DNA of 57,363 nucleotides. Source: Candidatus Solibacter usitatus (lineage in GTDB: Bacteria > Acidobacteriota > Terriglobia > Bryobacterales > Bryobacteraceae). The notes under the pieces were generated by a model that saw only the letters and a program-made list of their open reading frames with translations, was not told the DNA's origin and did not search any database. Below, piece after piece: positions 50,270-57,363 of this stretch. The stretch covers positions 1 to 57,363 of the forward strand of contig JACPVQ010000238.1 of NCBI GenBank assembly GCA_016191645.1, read 5' to 3'. Made by a program: the position numbers and the translations under genes. The stretch's first letter is position 1. Every line of letters starts with the position of its first letter.

Positions 50270-53200
50270 CTAAAAGTGTATCTTAAGCGCGAACTGGAAC
50301 TGGCGAGGGTCGAACGCCGACAGGAACGAGAGCGGATCGGAAGGCCGCCCTTTCGTGCCCACAATCGGGCGCGGCAGTTGATCCACCGTGACTTGTCCTA
50401 CCACGTTGTTCAAGCGCCGGAAATTCGTGTGGTTCAGCATATTGAAGCCCTCGGCGATGAATTCGATGTTGCGCGCCTCGATCTTGCCCCATTGAATACG
50501 GCGGCTGAGGCGAAGATCGACGTCGGCGTAAGCAGGTCCGTGGCCGATGTTGCGTCCCGCATAGGCAGGCCGAGTATTGGGGTCCTGACCGATGAGCAGG
50601 TTGAACGGACGCCCAGTGTTGGCCAGCACCAGCGGCGACAAAACGAAACCGCCGAAGATGGTTTGCATCGGACCGTCTTTGCGTTTGCCGCTGCCCGGCA
50701 GGTCGATCACCGCACTCGCCACGAATCGGTGGCGTTGATCGAACGTGGAGAGTCCACGGTCTTGCCGCGGATTCAGCGAGTTGTTGGGAATGAACTGAAG
50801 GTCCGTACTCTCGTCTATGGATTTGGAGAGTGTGTAACTTGCGTTCAAGACAAGGCGGCGCTCCAGACGCCGCGCCACTTGCAGGATCAGCGCGTGATAG
50901 AACGAGTTGGCGGCGCTCTCGGTGGCAATCAACTGTGAAATGAACGGATTGCTCGGGACCAGTCTTGGGACGCCTCCCAATCCGGGAGGCCCATATTGAA
51001 GATTCGTATCGCGCAGACGCGGCAGGTGCGCCGCGCGATTGAAGTTATAGGCCGCCGAGACGGCAAAGTCGCCGATGGCTCGCTCGATTTCCAAGCTCGT
51101 CTGCTGCGAGTAGGCGTTGACGAAATTCGTGGGCTTCAGAAACAGAATCTGGAACGGAAAGTTCGGACCGGGAGTGATGCCGAACTGCCGCAAATCGGCG
51201 GCATTGATGGCGCGCGTGCCGATCACATTCTGAGCCAGAAGCGTCTGGTAGACATCGGCGGACGTCAGCGGCTGCCCTGTGGCGGAACTGTTCACGCCCG
51301 GCAATCCGGTGAGCGGCACAATCACCTGGTTGTACTTCTTGCCCGATTGCAGGTCGATGGCCACCGCGTTCTGCGCGTTTGTCCTCAGGTAGAACATTCC
51401 GTATCCGGCCCGAACCACGGTCTTGTGATCGTCGAAGGGCGTCCAGGCAAGGCCAAAGCGCGGAGCGAAGTTGTTCGCATCCGTGGACAGCGGATCGGGA
51501 TTCGACTCCAGGTCGTAGCGCAGTCCCACATTCATCGTGAGCTTTGGGGTAACGCGAATGACGTCGTTCACGAAGAAGTTGTAGCGCTTAAACCAACCGT
51601 CCCATGTCGGGTTGCCGAACCCTTGGATGTAGAAAGCGGGCACCCCCAGATTGAATGCCTGCAACGCGCTGATGGGGTCGTTTAGATTCGGCGCAAGCCG
51701 CGCGCCGCCCAATTGCCGCAGCGTAGCGGCCAGCGAGTCCGCCGCCGTAGCATCGCCGGTGAATTGATTGTACAGCTGACCGAGCGGAAGATATTCGCCG
51801 AAAGAGAACCGCCCGCCAATATTCGTTTCCACTGTCACCGCGTCGCGAACGGGGTTGACGTCAACGCCGAAGCGGATGCTGTGCTTGCCGGTGGCATAGA
51901 ACATGTTCTGCTGGAACTGTCCATGCCATTCGTGAAGTCTGCCCGGCAGCGTCCAGTCCTTGCCGAAGTATCCAAAGCCGTTGATCTCGATAGACGGTCC
52001 CACGCGGTCGCGATTGGCCACGTTGTAGCGGTAGCGGTTGAAGGAGAGCCGCGATTCGCTGACTAGCTTTGCGTTGATCACGAAGGTATCGTTGATCATC
52101 AACGTTTGGTCGCTGAAATCGGAAATCACTCCCCGATTGAATCCGTTGAGTCCTTCCGCATCCGAGTTCTGGCTATCCCCGTTCCCCGCATTGAATCGAA
52201 GAAACGCATTGTGATTGTCGGAGAAGCGGTGATCGATGCGCAGCGAGCCGAGCGTGTTGCGTTCGCTGAATGGAAATGCGCCGCTGTTGGCGTTGAATAA
52301 GGCGACGGTGGCGGGAAAGGTTGTCGTGGTGAGACCCTGGCGCGAAAGGCTTGCCAGCGCTTGCAGAAAAGGCTGATTGGTGGCGGAGAGAAAACTGACC
52401 AGATCTTCCTGCGACTTGGTGAGACGCGTGAACACGGATCGGTCGCGCAGAATCCCGACATAGGTGGTCTCGGCGCGCTGCAAGCGTTCAAACGCGGCGA
52501 AGAAATAAGTCTTGTTTTTCATGATGGGCCCGCCCAACGTGCCCCCGGATTGGGTTCGTGTGAACGCACCTTTTTCAGGCACGAAATAGTTCCGTGCTTG
52601 AATCGAACGGTGCCGCAGGAACCCAAATGCGTTGCCGTGAAAATCGTTGCCGCCGCCCTTGGAAACGATGTTCACGATGCCGCCGATGCCGCCGCCAAAC
52701 TCCGCCGAGTAGTTGCTGCGGTCGACGCGAAACTCGGCCACCGCTTCCTGGCTGATGGAAGGCCGCACGCCGCCCGAATTGATGTAGTTCTCGCCGCCAT
52801 CCAGCCAGAAGATATTTCCGCGTCCGTTATTGCCGCCGAAACTCAAACCCGATTGCGGCGCTTGTACCAGCGGGGCATCCGTGATGCCGACGTAGTCGTT
52901 CACTTCGGCGACGGCGGGCGTCAGCGTGGCCAGGTTCAGATAGTTGCGACGGTTGATGGGAAGATCGCGCACCTGCCGCAGCAGGATGGTATCGGCCTGC
53001 TGCACGCGTTCCGTATCCACGGCCGGAATCCGCACGACATCCCCCAGCGTTTCCTGCTTTGCCTCCGGCCGCATCACCGTCGCCGGCAGACTGAGGACCT
53101 GTCCCGCGGCGATTGTAATGGATTCCAACTTCGCCCCCGTGAAACCGGCCGCGCTGAATTCCATTTGATACTTGCCCGCTGCAATCCCGCTCAAACGATA

Positions 53201-53386
53201 CACGCCGGCAGTATCCGTTTCGCCGCTTGCCACCGGCTTCGACGCCGCATCCGACACAGTCACTTTTACACCGCTCATCGCGATGCCAGACGCTCCGGAG
53301 ACTGCGCCTGACACTCCGCCCGCACCGCCTTGCGCCAGGCAACTCACAGCGGCAATCACTATCAATAATGGACGTAAACGCAACAT
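50270..53386 (-). CDS. TonB-dependent receptor with carboxypeptidase-regulatory domain
   Basis: This 1038-residue outer-membrane protein has a signal peptide (MLRLRPLLIVIAAVSCLAQG). The regulatory beta-sandwich is at residues 25-110 (SGIAMSGVKVTVSDAASKPVASGETDTAGVYRLSGI). The plug region has NRRNYLNLATLTPAV, NIFWLDGGENYI and FHGNAFGFLRHRSIQARNYF. The barrel ends PRQFQFALKIHF. AGGGACGG lies just before the ATG. It is preceded 9 bp earlier by a TonB-C-terminal protein, so an energised-uptake unit is likely. Confidence 0.92.
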   Translation of the reverse strand: MLRLRPLLIVIAAVSCLAQGGAGGVSGAVSGASGIAMSGVKVTVSDAASKPVASGETDTAGVYRLSGIAAGKYQMEFSAAGFTGAKLESITIAAGQVLSLPATVMRPEAKQETLGDVVRIPAVDTERVQQADTILLRQVRDLPINRRNYLNLATLTPAVAEVNDYVGITDAPLVQAPQSGLSFGGNNGRGNIFWLDGGENYINSGGVRPSISQEAVAEFRVDRSNYSAEFGGGIGGIVNIVSKGGGNDFHGNAFGFLRHRSIQARNYFVPEKGAFTRTQSGGTLGGPIMKNKTYFFAAFERLQRAETTYVGILRDRSVFTRLTKSQEDLVSFLSATNQPFLQALASLSRQGLTTTTFPATVALFNANSGAFPFSERNTLGSLRIDHRFSDNHNAFLRFNAGNGDSQNSDAEGLNGFNRGVISDFSDQTLMINDTFVINAKLVSESRLSFNRYRYNVANRDRVGPSIEINGFGYFGKDWTLPGRLHEWHGQFQQNMFYATGKHSIRFGVDVNPVRDAVTVETNIGGRFSFGEYLPLGQLYNQFTGDATAADSLAATLRQLGGARLAPNLNDPISALQAFNLGVPAFYIQGFGNPTWDGWFKRYNFFVNDVIRVTPKLTMNVGLRYDLESNPDPLSTDANNFAPRFGLAWTPFDDHKTVVRAGYGMFYLRTNAQNAVAIDLQSGKKYNQVIVPLTGLPGVNSSATGQPLTSADVYQTLLAQNVIGTRAINAADLRQFGITPGPNFPFQILFLKPTNFVNAYSQQTSLEIERAIGDFAVSAAYNFNRAAHLPRLRDTNLQYGPPGLGGVPRLVPSNPFISQLIATESAANSFYHALILQVARRLERRLVLNASYTLSKSIDESTDLQFIPNNSLNPRQDRGLSTFDQRHRFVASAVIDLPGSGKRKDGPMQTIFGGFVLSPLVLANTGRPFNLLIGQDPNTRPAYAGRNIGHGPAYADVDLRLSRRIQWGKIEARNIEFIAEGFNMLNHTNFRRLNNVVGQVTVDQLPRPIVGTKGRPSDPLSFLSAFDPRQFQFALKIHF

Positions 53387-53395
53387 GAACCGTCC

Positions 53396-53758
53396 CTACA
53401 TTCGGAAATCGAACTTCATCGGAGCATTGACACGAACCGGCTTTCCCCCAGCCTGGAATGGATTGAACCGCCACCGTTTCACGGCGCTGACCACGGCATT
53501 CGACAGCAGCGAATTGCCGCGCTTCACCGTGACTTTTTCCACGACGCCCGCCGCGCTGATTGTCACTTCCACTTCCACGTCGCCGGTCAACCGAAGCTGC
53601 CGCGCAAGCGCGGGGTATTCCGGTTCAATCTTCGTGGTGACGGCGCGCCGCACTTCCTCTTCGGCCAGCCGCATAGGGGCAGGATCCTGACCCGAAAGGA
53701 TAAATAGCGAGCACGCAAGGAGACCAATCCATTTGATGCAACCAGAAGGAAAGGCCAT
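53396..53758 (-). CDS. TonB C-terminal domain protein
   Basis: This 120-residue protein has an N-terminal hydrophobic segment (CIKWIGLLACSLFIL) that can be a signal peptide or an anchor. Residues 35-120 are a TonB C-terminal domain: EPEYPALARQLRLTGDVEVEVTISAAGVVEKVTVKRG, VSAVKRWRFNPF. The usual long proline-rich linker between membrane and domain is missing. It is encoded directly before the 1038-residue receptor and is probably its dedicated partner, though not necessarily an energiser. Confidence 0.85.
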   Translation of the reverse strand: MAFPSGCIKWIGLLACSLFILSGQDPAPMRLAEEEVRRAVTTKIEPEYPALARQLRLTGDVEVEVTISAAGVVEKVTVKRGNSLLSNAVVSAVKRWRFNPFQAGGKPVRVNAPMKFDFRM

Positions 53759-53895
53759 GTCTCGTATCGCGGGCAGATAGAAAAGTATAGCATTCTGGTT
53801 GCAGACTTCGTCGCCAAAAGCCTATCTTTTGCTATGGGGTTGCCCCCCAAAACCGTGCGGTCGTAGACTCGAAGGAGATCTCAAGCGTTTTCACT

Positions 53896-54627
53896 ATGAC
53901 TAAACAGCAAATACTCGGCGAAATCAAGCGGACTACTGCCGTCAACGGAGGATCGCCTCTCGGGAAGAGCAGGTTTTACACAGAAACGGGCATCAAGCAA
54001 ACAGACTGGTATGGAAAATACTGGGCGCGATGGGGTGATGCGGTTAAAGAAGCGGGCTTCGTTCCGAATCAGTTGCAAGTAGGCATTGAGGAGGAAGCAG
54101 TCCTGCTGAACGTGGCCAATTTGGCGCGCGACCTTGGACGTTTCCCTGTCGCGGGTGACTTGCGGCTAAAATCGAGAATCGAAAAGGCCTTCCCTTCCCA
54201 CACCACCGTACTGAGTCGTCTTGGAAGCAAAGCTGACCGGATTATGAAAGTACTCGAGTACTGTCAAACGCACGAAGGATATGACGACGTGGCACGCATT
54301 TGTGAGCAAGCCCGTGATCATCACGTAGAATTGATAACAGTCAAAGACGAAAATGGAGAGAACGACGAAGCCGTCGGAACCGTCTACCTACTGAAGTCTG
54401 GCCGAAACTACAAGATTGGCAGAAGCAATGCCGTGGGTCGGCGCGAATACGAACTCGCCATCCAGTTGCCGGAAAAGGCCGCTCTCGTCCATGAAATCCG
54501 AACGGACGATCCTGTGGGCATTGAGGCGTACTGGCATGGGAGATTTAAGCCGAAACGGAAGAATGGTGAATGGTTCGAACTCGATGCGCAGGACGTGAAG
54601 GCGTTTCGTCGGCGAAAGTTCATGTGA
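53896..54627 (+). CDS. GIY-YIG family protein with homing-endonuclease-associated repeats
   Basis: In this 243-residue protein residues 20-110 contain two HNH/homing-endonuclease-associated repeats (GKYWARWGDAVKEAGFVPN, LARDLGRFPVAGDL). The C-terminal 80 residues are a Mug113/T5orf172-type GIY-YIG domain: GTVYLLKSGRNYKIGRS, with RREYELAIQLPEKAALVHEIRTDD and a conserved E in IEAYWHGRF. It may be a DNA nuclease or a DNA-repair/replication accessory. It stands alone before the DUF6883/DUF4926 pair. Confidence 0.82.
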   Translation: MTKQQILGEIKRTTAVNGGSPLGKSRFYTETGIKQTDWYGKYWARWGDAVKEAGFVPNQLQVGIEEEAVLLNVANLARDLGRFPVAGDLRLKSRIEKAFPSHTTVLSRLGSKADRIMKVLEYCQTHEGYDDVARICEQARDHHVELITVKDENGENDEAVGTVYLLKSGRNYKIGRSNAVGRREYELAIQLPEKAALVHEIRTDDPVGIEAYWHGRFKPKRKNGEWFELDAQDVKAFRRRKFM

Positions 54628-54655
54628 GAGTTCATCTGCTATTCCCGGTGCGTAA

Positions 54656-54994
54656 ATGCGAATGCCGAGGGGCGAAAGCGCCATCATTGACCTTACGAAA
54701 CTTCGAGACTATTGTCTGAGCCGGGTCCATCCTCATGGCCGGCATAAGGCTCGCGTATTTACGTCCGCCCTTGGCATCACGCGGATGGACGCCGAATTCC
54801 TGAGAGGGGCGTTGCGACGCGCGGCGAGAGATGGGGATGCAACCAAAGGCCAAACGGACGAATTTGGCGAACGGTACATCATCGATTTCGAACTCGTGCG
54901 AAATGATCGCCGCGCCACGGTACGAAGCGCTTGGATCATTCGCCGAAGCGACAGTGCTCCACGACTGACGAGTTGTTATGTACTATTGGATTAG
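54656..54994 (+). CDS. DUF6883 domain protein
   Basis: This 112-residue protein has DLTKLRDYCLSRVHPHGRHKARVFTSALGITRMDAEFLRGALRRAAR, which matches the DUF6883 pattern. The function is unknown. The pairing with DUF4926 in diverse bacteria suggests a toxin-antitoxin-like module. An in-frame ATG two codons later is an alternative start. The DUF4926 gene follows after 7 bp. Confidence 0.8.
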   Translation: MRMPRGESAIIDLTKLRDYCLSRVHPHGRHKARVFTSALGITRMDAEFLRGALRRAARDGDATKGQTDEFGERYIIDFELVRNDRRATVRSAWIIRRSDSAPRLTSCYVLLD

Positions 54995-55001
54995 AAGGGC
55001 C

Positions 55002-55244
55002 ATGGCTGAAATAGAATTATTATCTGTCGTCGCTGTGCTCGAAGACGTGCCGCACAAAGGGTTGATTCGGGGGCAGGTAGGCACAGTTGTGGAAACCCTT
55101 GGGCTAGGCGTGTACGAAGTCGAGTTTAGCGACGACTCCGGACAGGCGTACGCCCTAACAGCACTGCGTGCCAGCCAGCTAATGCGCCTGCACCACCAGC
55201 CTGCCGAGCAGACCGGTCCAAGCCCGATGCTCCAAGAAACATAG
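55002..55244 (+). CDS. DUF4926 domain protein
   Basis: This 80-residue protein starts at ATG 55002, behind AGAAGGG. The DUF4926 fold is a small beta-barrel: LLSVVAVLEDVPHKGLIRGQVGTVVETLGLGVYEVEFSDDSGQAYALTALRASQLM. DUF4926 commonly accompanies DUF6883, and here the two are an operon. The role is unassigned. Confidence 0.85.
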   Translation: MAEIELLSVVAVLEDVPHKGLIRGQVGTVVETLGLGVYEVEFSDDSGQAYALTALRASQLMRLHHQPAEQTGPSPMLQET

Positions 55245-55270
55245 AAACGTTTTGCGGTTTTCTTCGTCAA

Positions 55271-55609
55271 ATGAGTGCAGGCATGCTTGGAGTTCATCCA
55301 TCACGGAAGGCAGTTGCCCTGTTCGCGGCGTTTCTCATGTTCGTGTGCGCATCGGTCTGCCAAGCCGAACCGAGAGTTGACTCGCAGCGCCACCAGGGCT
55401 GCCCGCATCACAAGAAGCCGGCAGCGAAAACCCAAGTCGGTTGTGCCATCCGCGGGTTCGACGTTCCGAAGCAAACGGCTTTCGAATTCGAGCTAGCCCC
55501 CATTCCGGAACACAGCGGGATTGCGCAGGAGCCGGCGTGTTCCCCCATCACGACGGCTTCGTTTCCACACGAGGATTTGTATCTCCGTCTCCGCGTTCTG
55601 CGGATCTAA
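55271..55609 (+). CDS. small secreted protein with Cys/His metal-ligand candidates
   Basis: This 112-residue protein has a signal peptide (SRKAVALFAAFLMFVCASVCQAEP). A short Cys/His-rich stretch follows (QRHQGCPHHKKPA, then VGC and a later C). The C-terminus YLRLRVLRI resembles the ends of small proteins that sit before heavy-metal efflux genes in related genomes, but no efflux gene is present here. It is followed by a 42-residue Cys-rich gene, which supports a metal-related role. That role is inferred. Confidence 0.5.
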   Translation: MSAGMLGVHPSRKAVALFAAFLMFVCASVCQAEPRVDSQRHQGCPHHKKPAAKTQVGCAIRGFDVPKQTAFEFELAPIPEHSGIAQEPACSPITTASFPHEDLYLRLRVLRI

Positions 55610-55698
55610 GAACCATTCCTTTCTCCATTCGTGCGGCGTCGTCTGTCGAGTCGCGCAAACGTCAATCTGAAACGAAACAGAAAGGATACGTGTGTTTT

Positions 55699-55827
55699 AT
55701 GAAGACTCTACTGAAGAATGTTGTTGTGGCCCTGGCCCTTGTCGTGGTTCTTGGCGGCGCCGTGAAAGCCGCCGAGGACTGCTGCGACATGCCGTGCTGC
55801 AAGCAGGGTTCCTGCCCTCGCAAGTAG
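55699..55827 (+). CDS. 42-residue secreted Cys-rich protein
   Basis: This tiny protein reads MKTLLKNVVVALALVVVLGG, then VKAAEDCCDMPCCKQGSCPRK. After the predicted signal peptide the mature part has five cysteines in 17 residues (CC, CC, C), as in metallothionein-like or metal-chaperone peptides. An intrinsic terminator follows at 55841-55876. Too short for standard gene finders, but the signal peptide and terminator argue that it is real. Confidence 0.6.
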   Translation: MKTLLKNVVVALALVVVLGGAVKAAEDCCDMPCCKQGSCPRK

Positions 55828-55840
55828 ACGTGCTGTAATC

Positions 55841-55876
55841 AAAGCGGCGGCTTCCACAACGGAGGCCGCCCGCTTT
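55841..55876 (+). terminator. intrinsic terminator
   Basis: The stem aaagcgg-cggcttcc / ggaggccg-cccgcttt (one bulge) is followed by tttt. It closes the small-secreted-protein operon and lies only 5 bp before the ATG of proline dehydrogenase. Confidence 0.8.
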
Positions 55877-55880
55877 TCGC

Positions 55881-56789
55881 ATGCGAACGCTGCTGCTTTA
55901 TCTTTCCCACCGCCCGTGGCTGCGAAACTGGATGCAGAATTCGCACGCCGCTTCCCGATTCACCCGCCGCTTCATCGCCGGCCGCACTTTGGACCATGCG
56001 CTGGAGGCGTGCGCGCGGCTGAAAAGCGAAAACATCGCGGCCACGTTGGACCGCCTCGGCGAAAACGTTACCTCACTTGCGGAGGCCGAAGCCTCGCGGG
56101 ACGCCTATCTGAATGCCCTCCGTGGAATCGCCGAGAGACAGCTGGGGGCAACGGTCTCCGTCAAGTTGACCCAACTCGGCCTGGACATCTCCGAACCGCA
56201 TTGCCGCGAGAACGTGCGGATGCTGGCGGAATGCGCCGGGCAGACCGGGACGCGCATCGAAATCGATATGGAGTCGAGCGAGTATGTGGAGCGCACGCTC
56301 GGAATCGTTACCTCGCAGCACACGGCAACCGGCAACGTGCGCGCCGTGATTCAGGCATATCTGCACCGCAGCGGGGAAGACGTAGACATGCTTTGCCGCG
56401 AGAAGGTTCCGGTACGTCTTTGCAAAGGCGCCTACGCCGAGCCCCATGGCGTAGCGATTGCGGACAAACAAGGTGTGGACGCGAATTACTCGCGCTTGAT
56501 ACGGAAACTGATGGCCGATGGAGTCCACCCCGCGTTTGCAACCCACGATGAAAAAATGATCCGTGAGGCCATTGCCGCGGCGCGCCAGCGCAATCTGCCG
56601 CCCGAGGCGTTCGAGTTTCAGATGCTGTATGGCATCCGGCGCGATCTGCAGCGGGAACTTGTGCGCGAGGGATTTCGTCTAAGGATATACGTACCGTTCG
56701 GCGACGCCTGGTATCCGTACTTCATGCGGCGTCTGGCCGAGAGGCCGGCGAACGTGTGGTTTCTGCTGAAGAATTTGCTGAAGGCGTAG
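55881..56789 (+). CDS. proline dehydrogenase
   Basis: This 302-residue FAD enzyme oxidises proline to pyrroline-5-carboxylate. Landmarks of the PRODH barrel are VSVKLTQLGLDIS, IEIDMESSEYVERTLGIV, VPVRLCKGAYAEP, FATHDEKMIREA, FEFQMLYGIRRDLQ and YVPFGDAWYPYFMRRLAERPAN. The length matches monofunctional bacterial enzymes. No partner P5C dehydrogenase gene is present in the window. Confidence 0.95.
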   Translation: MRTLLLYLSHRPWLRNWMQNSHAASRFTRRFIAGRTLDHALEACARLKSENIAATLDRLGENVTSLAEAEASRDAYLNALRGIAERQLGATVSVKLTQLGLDISEPHCRENVRMLAECAGQTGTRIEIDMESSEYVERTLGIVTSQHTATGNVRAVIQAYLHRSGEDVDMLCREKVPVRLCKGAYAEPHGVAIADKQGVDANYSRLIRKLMADGVHPAFATHDEKMIREAIAAARQRNLPPEAFEFQMLYGIRRDLQRELVREGFRLRIYVPFGDAWYPYFMRRLAERPANVWFLLKNLLKA

Positions 56790-56800
56790 GAGGCCAAGAA

Positions 56801-57226
56801 TTGAAGTATTGGGCGTACTTCGCTGGAAAACTCACAGCCATCGGCTTGTTGCTGGCGGCGTTGTGGTTCGGCGCACGGCTGGTGGTTCCCCGCGCCGAGC
56901 ATGCCTTTGTCGATGAGCGGCTGAACTACGACATGAAGAACGTCACGCTCGCCTACGGTTTTTGCCTTCTTGCCGCGGGCTTGCTCTACACGGCTGTTTG
57001 GGATCAGCGATACCGCTGCCGAACCTGCCTGCGACGCCTGCGAATGCCTGTCGAGCGTGGCGACTGGGGCCGAACACTGCTGGTGGGCCGTCCTCACATG
57101 GAATACATCTGCACTTACGGCCATGGGACACTGAAGGTTCCGGAACTGCAATTCGCGGGGAAAGAACCAAACGATTGGGACCAGCATCAAGACATGTGGA
57201 AAGAACTGGAAACGCCCAGGCGCTAG
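56801..57226 (+). CDS. membrane protein with Cys motif, unknown family
   Basis: This 141-residue protein is read from TTG 56801, directly behind AGGAGG (56788-56793). Two TM helices (about residues 5-22 and 48-65) are followed by a soluble tail. The tail contains YRCRTCLRRL and YICTYGHGTL, a possible zinc-ribbon-like C-x2-C / C-x3-H set. It starts 11 bp after proline dehydrogenase. Confidence 0.65.
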   Translation: MKYWAYFAGKLTAIGLLLAALWFGARLVVPRAEHAFVDERLNYDMKNVTLAYGFCLLAAGLLYTAVWDQRYRCRTCLRRLRMPVERGDWGRTLLVGRPHMEYICTYGHGTLKVPELQFAGKEPNDWDQHQDMWKELETPRR

Positions 57227-57363
57227 CGCAGGCTGGCGTTGCGCGATGGCGTATCGCGCTGGGAACGGCTTTGCTTGCCGCGCTTCTTCTGTTCTGTGTC
57301 GCGTTGGCGAAACCTTATTTGCAGAACTGGAAGCTGCAGACTTACGTCGAACAGATCGCCTTC
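57196..57363 (+). CDS. partial membrane protein, cut by window end
   Basis: The frame from GTG 57196 stays open to the window edge and reads VERTGNAQALAQAGVARWRIALG, then a TM helix (ALLAALLLFCVALAKPY), then QNWKLQTYVEQIAF. It overlaps the preceding gene by 31 bp. The GTG is the best upstream start visible, but the true start could be another. The C-terminal part resembles the first soluble region of DUF4845-like proteins, but this is uncertain. Confidence 0.5.
   Translation, partial: MERTGNAQALAQAGVARWRIALGTALLAALLLFCVALAKPYLQNWKLQTYVEQIAF

Noticed and set aside
1-57363. CRISPR array, insertion sequence or prophage.
   Set aside because: No regularly spaced repeats, transposase, integrase, terminase or capsid genes were recognised on either strand.

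Overview
The window looks like chromosomal DNA of an Acidobacteriota member close to the Bryobacterales/Solibacter group. This is inferred from gene content: two heme-motif PSCyt1-DUF1549-DUF1553 genes each overlapping a Tat-exported DUF1501 gene, very large carboxypeptidase-regulatory/TonB-receptor proteins ending in aromatic residues, a DUF1080 sugar hydrolase, Tat-exported Gfo/Idh/MocA and DegT-type proteins, and secreted proteins with a TIGR03437-like (Solibacter) C-terminal domain. No phage structural genes, transposase, CRISPR array or rRNA operon were seen.

Layout. 1-587: 3' end of a TonB-receptor-like gene. 805-15929: a secreted or periplasmic catabolic block with a DUF1080 hydrolase and Gfo/Idh/MocA oxidoreductase, two DUF1549/DUF1501 pairs, a GH71/99-like hydrolase coupled to a DegT aminotransferase, an AGE-family epimerase and tRNA-Lys(UUU). 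15910-19970: envelope and cofactor genes (lnt, lipA, a SPOR protein, uppP). 20862-23975: a dense toxin-antitoxin cluster ending at tRNA-Pro(CGG). It holds a truncated XRE antitoxin, HigB/HigA, BrnA with a broken BrnT, DUF433/DUF5615 and HepT/MntA. 24062-31567: an RND efflux operon with one adaptor and two different permeases. 31612-33178: a second small toxin-antitoxin-like group with a HEPN-like/nucleotidyltransferase pair and a CopG-type antitoxin behind a degenerate toxin. 33304-37956: cytochrome c', two alpha/beta hydrolases, an M28 peptidase, a Cys-rich secreted peptide and an unusual small transcription unit. 38251-41824: an MFS transporter, a DUF2088/LarA-like protein and a phosphodiester glycosidase. 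41869-53758: two full-length TonB-receptor-like proteins, a TIGR03437-type secreted protein, a three-gene signalling cassette and a TonB-C-terminal protein. 53896-57363: a GIY-YIG protein, a DUF6883/DUF4926 pair, two small metal-ligand-rich secreted proteins, proline dehydrogenase and two membrane proteins, the last cut by the window edge.

The most unusual signal lies on the minus strand at about 36620-36891. A consensus-like sigma70 promoter (TTGACA, 17-nt spacer, TAGTAT) is followed by about 20 nt that can pair with essentially the whole 3' tail of 16S rRNA, then a 15-codon ORF, stable hairpins and a perfect 14-bp terminator stem. It reads as a self-contained transcript of about 235 nt that encodes a micropeptide and/or engages the ribosome. 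The second notable signal is a palindromic intergenic repeat (600-752 and 6666-6781) whose four 16-nt arms show coordinated compensatory changes between copies.
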